NCBI GenBank assembly: GCA_015956445.1
Contig: WIUZ02000004.1
Coordinates: 1,178,001-1,242,000 of the forward strand
Direction: 5' to 3'
DNA length: 64,000 bases
From: Thelephora terrestris
Taxonomy: Eukaryota; Basidiomycota; Agaricomycetes; Thelephorales; Thelephoraceae
Shown: piece after piece, positions 56,701-64,000 of the stretch
Layout: each line of letters begins with the position of its first letter
Numbering within the stretch: the first letter of the stretch is position 1
Program-made: the position numbers and the translations under genes
Notes under the pieces: model-generated
What the model was told of the DNA's origin: nothing
Database searches by the model: none
The model's input: the letters and a program-made list of their open reading frames with translations, nothing else

Positions 56701-57962
56701 CACCGCGGACTTCAAGCTGGGGCACTACATGAAGGTTCCACCACGAGTCATATTTTTCAGCCAAATATCGTCAATCATCGTCGCTGGAACTGTACAACTC
56801 GGTGTCCAATCGTGGTAATGCCCTTTTCAACCTCTTCGTAACTTCTTGAGTTAACTTATCACCGAAGGATGTTCCAAAATATCCCGTTAGTTCTTTGCTG
56901 TTCATCACAGAAAACCCCTGATGCCTGTTTCCAGGAACATGTGCTCATCTGACCAGAAGGACCAGTTCACGTGTAATTCTACGCAGGTATTCGCCACCGC
57001 GTCGGTGGTGGTGCGCACAATTTTCGCTCGTACTCAATAAAACGCCTCTAAAATCCTCCCTCAGTGGGGTGTCATCGGTCCCGCCCTACAATTTTCGCAT
57101 GGTCAAATTTATTAGTACGTTCCTGGCCCTGTCGCAGAGTTTGTCTCGCTAATCGGCATTGCAGTGGTACGCTTCAGCTGACCTCTCACTTCACGATTGA
57201 TCTTCACTCGCTGGCTCCCAGGGCTGCTTTGGTTTTTTCTAATTGGGGCAGTCTGCCCTGTGATTGGATGGGCACTCAGCAAACGATATCCCAGGTCCTG
57301 GATCACTTATATCAAGTACGTTCACCCGCACGCTGCCTTCGCGGATATAATCCAACAACGTGATACTTCCCCTCAGCTTCCCGTAAGCTTAAATGGCCCG
57401 GAAAACCCTCTGGGCCTAAAGCTAACTAAAGCCTTGTATCATTCAGAGTCCTATTCGGTGGCGTTGGTCTCATCCCACCCGCGACTGCTCTAAATTATAT
57501 CCCCTGGACGATGGTTGGATTCGTGTTCCAGTATTTGATAAGGCGGAGACGCTTCACCTTTTGGGCTAAGTACAACTGTGTGTTTCCGCCCGACCACTTC
57601 CTCCGAATTGGAAACACTGACTCCTGTGCATACACAGATGTGTTATCTGCCGCCCTGGATGCCGGCACTGCGATCAGCGTCGTGTTGGTCTACTTCTGGT
57701 GGGTTTTTGATTGGCTCATCGTCCGCAAATTTGCTCAATATGTATGCAGCTTACAGTATCCACTGAACGGTTCAATCGCAGCGAATAGCATTCAGCGGTG
57801 GTGGGGCAACACGGTCTTTCGAAACACTGCAGACTGGAACCAACGGCCACTGATAGAACCTACGGAAGGTACCAAGTTTGGGTGAGTCACTGGGCTAATC
57901 ATGTTCCGAGGATCGATGAGCTCACTTTATGGCCCTCCAGCCCTGAGCCAGGCGGATGGTAA
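53758..57962 (+). CDS. Oligopeptide transporter (OPT family)
   Basis: Proton-coupled importer of small peptides (or related metal/glutathione substrates) with about 12-16 membrane helices. A tentative start is ATG 53758 (MTDNNHTATNGSSSATEFAP); coding may begin upstream. Exons carry SPYPEVRSAVANFDDPEMP joined to VNTLRAWVIGLFWSVVLSGV, QFFFFRYPTVTVGG, VSLNPGPFTIKEHV (the OPT NPG motif), MAGVGSGSAYA, QWLLVMSTQMIGLSAGGIAR, RRLFVYPSSM-like position as LVAPPSM, MFNWVCWIAPDN, GFRGGLGFSLFTFDWNEIAY, LPLVMSWQPYDNTGAVYDVH, QVPEWWYATLFAVNFAFACI and RWWGNTVFRNTADWNQRPLI. A final intron (about 57882-57940) joins KFG to PEPGGW and the stop at 57962. About 20 introns. Exon joins over 54700-57500 are only partly resolved. 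Confidence 0.85.
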
Positions 57963-58297
57963 ATGCGTGAGGGTTTTACCGCTATCATGGACGTTGATGC
58001 TTTCTTTGCTCCCCCTTTCGACTATATCGCGCTTGCTGTTGTTGTACTACATATTTGCTTGCAATTGTTCTCGTCGTCTGCTGTCGCTTCTCGTAACTTT
58101 GAAACTAAACCGTTGATTTGTAAATCTGGACTTGATTGCAAAGGCAAAGATTCATTCTGATCACAATTCCTCAACTGCCCTTCAACCCCGCCTAAAACCA
58201 ATTGCTTGATTGGGCCTCGGTTAAAGAGGGGAAGTAAGCTCTGTTCCATTGGGTGCATGAAATCTAGAAAGGGGAATCCAGGGTGTGTTGCTCCCAG
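57963..58297. other. Intergenic between convergent genes
   Basis: A 65-codon frame (57963-58160) with a membrane-helix-like stretch (ALAVVVLHICLQLFSSSAV) directly follows the transporter stop. With no start context or family it is best treated as 3' flank. Confidence 0.35.
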
Positions 58298-59510
58298 CTA
58301 GGCCTCGAACCCGAAACCGCCGAAGTCGAGGAATGCTTCTTCCAAAGAGAGCTTGCGGACTACTAACGCCTCGACGATGAACCTTGGTCCGTCGTCAACA
58401 GGGTCTGATTGTTCCGCGGCCGCTTGAGCATCGCCGTCGGTGGGGAGGGTTGATGAAGGATCAATGGAGACATGGAGACCATCAAGGGCTGGGATGAGTG
58501 AGTCAGCAGCGCTTTGTACAGTCTCCTGCGTGATATTGGGGGTTGCACGCCGTGCATCGTTACGTCTGTCCTTGGCCTGCTGACGCCAAGCTTGCTTCGT
58601 CTGCTGCTTTGTTGGGATGGAGGGGGGACCATCGGGGGTTGGGATGATATACGAGGCCATACAATGCTTCTGCTTGTGCTTCTTCCTGCTGTGGTGTCCC
58701 CTATGCTTGACGGTCTCTGCATGAGCGCTCACAAAGCTGGCGTGGGCGCGCATCGGCCGGGGCTTATATACTGAAGAGATTTCGAGGTCGATGGTCGATG
58801 ACGAGGTTACCACCACCTCTGGGTCTACCGAAAAGATTGTTTCGGGCGCGGAATCTTGTTCCGACTCCGACTCGGTACTGGTGCATGTAGAGGAGGTGAT
58901 GGAATATCCAGGTGGGGTGAGAGAGGAAGGGCTTCTGTCGGCCCTCTTGACTTCGCCGGTGTCGAAGTCGATATATTTGGCGGCGAGTTTTTCGTTGAGT
59001 CCCGCGAGTTCTCTGGGGACTTCAATCTCTTTCACAACTACGACACTGGCTCCGATCTCTCCTGCCATCATTTCCAACGTCTCGAGGGATTGCTCCAGGT
59101 ATCTGCGGGAGAGCCCGATGAGGAGGCCGTCATCGGTTACTCCGAGCTCGTAGCAAGCCTGGCCGCCGCCCTCAAGGAGGCGCCATTTGAGTTGAGTGAC
59201 GAGGCGGGCGAACCGAGCCGGCGTAGGGTTTATGAGCTTGAGCTTGTATTCGATATTACCCTGAGAATTTGCGCCAAAGAAGGTGAATACGGAGCATCCA
59301 CCGATCAATGAGGATCAAGTTCATTACCTGCTCGGCTTCCGGAACCAGCTTGGGAATGCCTCTAGGGAATGCTGGGGCGGACCCCGGAGTGCACGAAGCG
59401 AGGGATGATGACAGTTCGAGGCTCGACACAGATCGAGAGGTAGGAGAAGCGAGGAATGGGTCCCAGGGGCTGGCTACCCGCGGGCTTTCCGAGTCATCTT
59501 CACCGAACAT
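58298..59510 (-). CDS. GTPBP1/2 N-terminal-domain protein without GTPase domain
   Basis: ATG at 59510 gives MFGEDDSESPRVASPWDPFL. One intron (about 59263-59327) joins KLVPEAEQ to GNIEYKLKLINPTPARFARL, the typical start of the GTPBP1/GTPBP2 N-terminal domain, followed by VTQLKWRLLEGGGQACYELG and VTDDGLLIGLSRRYLEQSLE. After MAGEIGASVVVVKEIEVPRE the protein turns into a Ser/Thr-rich region with a basic patch (KHRGHHSRKKHKQKH-type). The end is RFIVEALVVRKLSLEEAFLD followed by FGGFGFEA, just where the G-domain (VGNVDAGKST) should begin. No Walker A sequence exists in the gene or in the 300 bp beyond. Similar G-domain-less relatives are, from memory, annotated in basidiomycetes. The role is unknown; a regulatory partner is a guess. 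Confidence 0.7.
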
Positions 59511-60450
59511 CGGTCGTCGGTTTGGATATCAATGCGTTGTGTGGTCGAAAGGGGTGGATAAATGAAGAATAGGTTACGCAGACGATGTGGAGAAGGGATT
59601 CACAAGGATATTCGAGGAATCATTGAGTTTATGGGGAAGACGTCTGTGTGTGCGGGGAAGGGTAGGGAAAGTGATCGAGGAGAGGTGCTCCGCCCCGGCC
59701 ACTTTATACAGTTGCCTCGAGCCGTGGCTGTGACTTGCAGTGACTCGTCATCGATTTATATTTGAGTACTATCGAGTGACTGTCCACAGGACTAGATTAC
59801 AGCAGGAATATATATAGTATCTGTTGCAGAAGGGTGCCACTAGCCGCGAGATCCGCGGTGTTCCTGACCCTCCAGAGTGGTCGGGGTCCCTTGCCTTCCT
59901 CAACAGTCCACAAATACTCATCTAGGTTTGAGTGTACATACATCCCACGGACAGTCACTCTTTGAAAGTCTCTATATGTGCATGTATATAGCCCGAGCGT
60001 GTATCCACGTACATCATACAGGATAGAAATGAAGCTTAAAAAGTATGTAAATATATGGTATGCGTGTCTAGATTACGTCAAGTCCTTCCAGACTATATCC
60101 TTCACCGAGTTAAGAGGTTTGTGACCTGTTCCTCGACTTCATCAGCAGAAGACCTACACTTTTTACAGTGTGGTGTAGGGCTACTATATGCCCCTCGATA
60201 TGAATGTGGTATATAACGCTCCAAATACAGGATGAATGCCTCGCTTTGCGAGTGCAAAACTGAGCTCTCTATCTGGTGGGGGAATTACAGCGATAGGTTA
60301 GCTTCGGTGATCTTGATTCGCAGGTCCACGGGCGTTGAAACCGTGAGAAATACTGCCCGAGACCCACGTGAGATCAGGGAACCAAGTTCCACAGGGCCAC
60401 ACGGCTGCCAGCCCTGTCCCTCACACTGACAATTACCTCACAGAAACCCA
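59511..60450. other. Intergenic: AT-rich, with small hairpin
   Basis: Divergent promoter region for the minus-strand GTPBP-like gene and the plus-strand E2. AT-rich patches include TATATATAGTA (59809-59819) and others at 59985-60060. CCTACAC...GTGTAGG (60152-60179) is a small inverted repeat. No coding sequence seen; short frames at 59562 and 60232 are not supported. Confidence 0.45.
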
Positions 60451-61625
60451 ATGGCTCCCAAACCACCTTCGGGGGTGCGTCCTCCTCTCGTTCTCTGGAA
60501 GATGGGCTGACTCGCCAACGCCGCGCAGATGGCGTTGAAGCGCATCCACAAAGAAATAGCAGATATCAGGAAGGAGGATTTAGGAGGGATGACGATCGAG
60601 GCCACAGACAACCTCTTCCTCTGGAAAGCCTCCGTACCTGGCCAGGAAGGCAGTCCATACGAAGGGGGGCTTTTTCGTATGGAGATACACCTTCCACATG
60701 ACTACCCGTGCGTCGCAACGATCCTCACTGGGCCTCAGCTCTCATTTCGCTATGTCCGCTAGATTCTCGGCTCCCAAAATCCACTTCGTGACCCGGTACG
60801 CACGCATGCCGTTTCTCAGACTTGCGCACTCAGCCCATTTCTTGCACAGGATATACCACATGAACATTTCTGATCGTGGCGCTGTCTGCATTGATATTCT
60901 CAAGAACCAATGGTCACCAGCCCTTTCGATATTTAAAGTTGTGTTATCCCTCTCGTCATTGCTTATGGACCCCAATCCCCGTGAGCGATCAATATTTATA
61001 TCACCTCCCTGCCTTCTGACCGAGATTCCATCCCTGCGCCTCATTTTTAGAGGATCCGCTTGGTAAGGCAATCAGCCCACATCCGCAGTCACTTGGATGG
61101 ATTTCTGACACGTCATTTGTCATCGCATCGATAGTTCCATCGATTGCTACGGAATACGTGAGGAATAAGAAACAGCATGATAACACCGCGAGACACTGGA
61201 CAGAGTTATATGCACGTCCCGGGGCCCCACCGCCATCAACGTCGCCTCCCCCATCCAGCGTGGGCCCTGGCCCAGCAGGATCGAATTCACGATTTTTTAC
61301 CATTCCTGTGCTCGACGCCCAGCGTTTGTTCGAATCCGTTCGGTCTCGATCGAGGTCTCGAACATCGTCAGTACCATCCTCGCAAACCTCCACACCAGGT
61401 GTCATGGAAACCCCCAACGATACCATCGTCATCGAGTCCGATAGGGAGGGAGATTCAAGTAATAGTTCCTCACAATCTGCACCCACCAACCTCAAACGGA
61501 AACGCGAGGAACCCCACGGTGATTCAGGTAGGCAGGAGAAGCGGAATAGGGACGATTCGGGATTGAATCAGGCTGGGCCGAGCTCGAACTCGAGTGATGT
61601 GATCGTCATTGAGGACGACGATTAG
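60451..61625 (+). CDS. Ubiquitin-conjugating E2 enzyme with SUMO-interacting-type C-terminal tail
   Basis: Class II/III E2 most like Ubc4/5 (UBE2D). Six exons: 60451-60474, 60529-60707, 60763-60795, 60850-60980, 61051-61062 (12 nt), 61135-61625; all introns GT-AG. The spliced product is 289 residues. Residues 1-8 (MAPKPPSG) precede MALKRIHKEIADI. The UBC fold includes FLWKASVPGQEGSPYEGGLF, YPFSAPKIHFVTRIYHMN (HMN in place of HPN), the catalytic cysteine (residue 92) in DRGAVCIDILKNQWSPAL, then DPNPQDPLVPSIATEYV and ARHWTELYARP, a complete core to about 154. Residues 155-289 form a Pro/Ser-rich tail with an RS stretch, IVIESD at about 224-229, a basic KRKREE at about 247, and VIVIEDDD at the very end. 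The two motifs fit the SIM consensus. Activity and binding are inferred. Confidence 0.85.
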
Positions 61626-62035
61626 GCAGGTTTGGAACGTTCCCACTTGGATTGAGCATACATTTCCTCTTGCAGCATCGGATTTTCTTCACGCATGGTA
61701 CCATACATCTATAATTGTTATCGACTATCCACACATTGGTTTCTGCGCAGGAACCATCTTCTAAACGGAAGCCAACCTCATCGACATCAATGACATGCGC
61801 GACACTGTCATATCAACGATACCAGAGTCGGCTTGGGTTGCTTCCGTGGGATCACTCACGATACCAGGCAAATGTACAGACTGATGTAAACACTAAAACA
61901 CCCTTATACCAATTTCCGATGAAAGGGTGAGCGTGAGCTTTAATAATACAACGTGCAACAAAAAAAATAAGCCACAGGCGTAGGAAGATACACTCATAAG
62001 AACAGGCGGAGAATGGTTTGGTAAAATGTACCGCT
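61626..62035. other. Intergenic between convergent genes
   Basis: 3' flanks of the E2 gene and the permease gene. Poly-A run near 61960 on the plus strand. No gene seen. Confidence 0.45.
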
Positions 62036-63887
62036 TCATCTGTTCTTCCAGCTGGTGACTCCCGTAACGAAGTCCATCTCGGAGGCGGGGATCCACTTTG
62101 TCTTGTACCAGAACTTGTATCCGAAGAACATGATGAAGAAGAATGGGATCGGGAAGTAGTTGGTTATGAAAGAGGCGGTGTTCCAGTTGCCCTTGAGGAA
62201 AACCCCCCAGTCGGCGAAGATGATGATGACGACCGTCCACGTCAGACCCCACCAAGCGGCGTATGGGGTGAGCTTGCTGTGCCATGGGAGGCTCTCAAGG
62301 CTGATTCCTTGCGCCTTCAACCCTTGTCTGAAACGGATACCGGTGAGACAGATACCGAGCCAGTTGAACATCCCAGACACCGCGCTCATGTTGGAGAACC
62401 AGTTGAAGACTGTGCTCGACGACTCGGAAACACCCATGTAGGACAGGGCGCCAAGAATGGCGCAAAGGGCCAACGAGAAGATGGGCGTTCCTCTGGAGTT
62501 GGTGCGAGCGAAGATCTTGGGGGCCTGACCGGTCTTGGCGAGACCGTATAAGGCGCGGGAGGAGGTGTACAGATCGGAAGAGCCGGCAGACCAAGCAGAG
62601 GCTATAACAGTCGATGGTCAGAATCTGTTCGCATCAGAGCAAGGAGGACATACTCAAGAAGCAGGCGTTAGCGATGTGGGGAAGGACCTTGATTCCGGAC
62701 CTCTGGATGGCAATGACCCAGGCCGAGGAGGCGGCGTTACCTGTATCGGTGACAAGGCCTGGGTCGTTATATGGGCATATCAAACCGAGCATGAAGACGC
62801 CGAGGATATAGAAGAGGAGGATACGGACCCAGACGCCACGAACCGCGATCGGGATGTTCTTGGTCGGATTATGGGTTTCGGCAGCGGTCATTCCGAGAAT
62901 CTCAGTACCGAGAAATGCGTAGGCAGCACCGATCAGAACAGACCAGAAACCAGCGAAACGGCCGGTAGCACCCGGGATATCGTGGTATTGGGTGAGAGCC
63001 CCAGGGTTATGCTGGGACAAGCAAACTTGGTTATCAGATTGGGACACAATGAGATATAAAGCGTACCCAATAGCGGAATCCAAGACGGTCATGGTCCGGA
63101 GCACCACCAAGGTCGATAACGAGCCCGAGGATGATGAGACCAATTATGGTGATGACCTTGACGGATGCGAACCAAAATTCGCATTCTCCGAAGGCGCGGG
63201 TGCCCAAAAAGTTGATGACGATAACGACGACACCAGTCATGGTAATCCAAGCCGCATTATTGACTTTGTTGTCCCAGTCTATAAGCGGTCATAAGCGATA
63301 TCAGTATTGACTTTCACGATGCTGATTGAACGGCCGAATTAGAACCAAAACGTACAATTAATGAGGATGGCGGTGGCAGACAATTCAGAGGGAAGGGCAA
63401 CAACCCAAGAGTACCAATAATTCCACCTATGGGTAAAACATTAGTGTTATCCCGCGATGGAGAGTTGCGGACACTTACCCCATAGCAAAAGCCATAGCGG
63501 GGTCAACGAATCGCCCAGCAAGCGTAATTTGACCGCCGGGAACCGGGAGGAGTGTGGTCAACTCTCCCAGGCACAGCATGACCGAGACACAGGCAGAGGA
63601 TACAATGAGGTATCCGAGCAGGAGACCCAGAGGGCCACCAGCAGCGAGAGATTTTGCAGTGCCCAAAAAGAGACCGGTGCCGATGACACCGCCGATACTG
63701 CAAGTGTGTTGATCGCCAGTCAGTCTAACAGGGAGCCTGGAGGGGGTATTTTGTGTGGCACTCACGAGATCATTTGGGCATGGCGATTCTTCAATCCACG
63801 ATGAAGTTCGCTGTCGGGGCTCACGAGCTCCTTCTCTACATTGGGGTCCGTGTTTGCGATGGATCTTTTCTCGTCTTCGTCAGACAT
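62036..63887 (-). CDS. Amino-acid permease (fungal AAP/YAT family)
   Basis: Proton-coupled amino-acid importer of the plasma membrane with 12 helices. ATG at 63887 gives MSDEDEKRSIANTDPNVEKE, a charged cytosolic N-terminus as in Gap1-type permeases. The first helix is IGGVIGTGLFLGTAKSLAAG, followed by LGLLLGYLIVSSACVSVMLC and LGELTTLLPVPGGQ. Further exons carry FGECEFWFASVKVITIIGLI, FAGFWSVLIGAAYAFLGTEI with GMTAAETHNPTKNIPIAVRG, and YNDPGLVTDTGNAASSAWVI. The C-terminal part is in FNWFSNMSAVSGMFNWLGIC and WWGLTWTVVIIIFADWGVFL, ending GVTSWKNR. Introns near 63700-63770, 63415-63480, 63245-63360, 63015-63070 and 62600-62660. The two motif blocks and length (about 560 residues) match the family; substrate range cannot be read. 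Confidence 0.92.
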
Positions 63888-64000
63888 CCCTGCTGGGGTT
63901 CAAGAACGGGAGGGTATTCGAAAAACGGTTGAGATGGGTTGCGTCAAAGCCGTGCTTTGGAAGGCCAGAGACGGCTTCAGAACCAAAGTGTGAGGAGGTG

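Noticed and set aside
1-64000. CRISPR array, rRNA operon or bacterial-type system
   Set aside because: Gene structure is eukaryotic throughout; no regularly spaced short repeats of 25-40 bp and no rRNA-like conserved blocks were seen.

Overview
The window looks like a compact stretch of nuclear chromosome from a basidiomycete fungus, most likely a mushroom-forming Agaricomycete. The evidence is dense gene packing on both strands, many 40-60 bp GT-AG introns in nearly every gene, short intergenic spaces with CT-rich leaders, and fungus-specific families: a plasma-membrane H+-ATPase, Str2-type cystathionine gamma-synthase, a fungal perilipin, a small OPT transporter, an Spg1/Tem1 GTPase and a stalked one-TM surface protein of mushroom type. 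The species cannot be read from the sequence. I see no intact transposon, retroelement, rRNA, tRNA or CRISPR array.

Layout, left to right. 1-7.6 kb: 3' part of condensin subunit CAP-G and the proton pump PMA1. 8.4-13.4 kb (minus): a C2H2 zinc-finger protein and Polo kinase. 14-22 kb: one-TM surface protein, a TBC1D20/Gyp8 Rab-GAP (minus), cystathionine gamma-synthase and a perilipin-like lipid droplet protein. 22.3-31.6 kb: Vps3-like CORVET subunit (minus), the CBS protein Sds23, Nmd3 (minus) and thymidylate synthase. 31.7-38.3 kb is a looser accessory region: a decayed NAD(P)-binding oxidoreductase pseudogene, an F-box protein, an HSL-type alpha/beta hydrolase and about 2 kb of non-coding DNA with a spaced repeat. 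38.3-45.3 kb: a proline-rich unknown with a DITN-type motif, a Zn2Cys6 regulator, p24/Erv25, tRNA-dihydrouridine synthase Dus1 and the Spg1/Tem1 GTPase. 47.1-53.1 kb: V-ATPase subunit E, Rad17, Psf1 (GINS) and an Ind1-like P-loop ATPase. 53.3-64 kb: OPT transporter, a GTPBP1/2-like protein lacking its GTPase domain, a ubiquitin E2 with a SUMO-binding-type tail, and an amino-acid permease.

Several neighbours are head-to-head pairs sharing short promoters (GYP8/STR2, VPS3/SDS23, NMD3/thymidylate synthase, RAD17/PSF1). Cell-cycle and DNA-replication functions are well represented (condensin, Polo, thymidylate synthase, Spg1, Rad17, Psf1, Sds23), but nothing suggests an operon-like system.

The most unusual item is the E2 at 60.45-61.63 kb. 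After splicing it is a complete UBC fold followed by about 135 residues of low-complexity tail carrying two hydrophobic-acidic SUMO-interacting-type motifs, one at the extreme C-terminus, with HMN in place of the usual HPN and a 12-nt microexon. Second is the Ind1-like ATPase, whose cluster-binding CPxC is replaced at the aligned position by residues without cysteine. Exon boundaries were read by eye from splice signals and family conservation, so boundaries in multi-exon genes are approximate unless given exactly.
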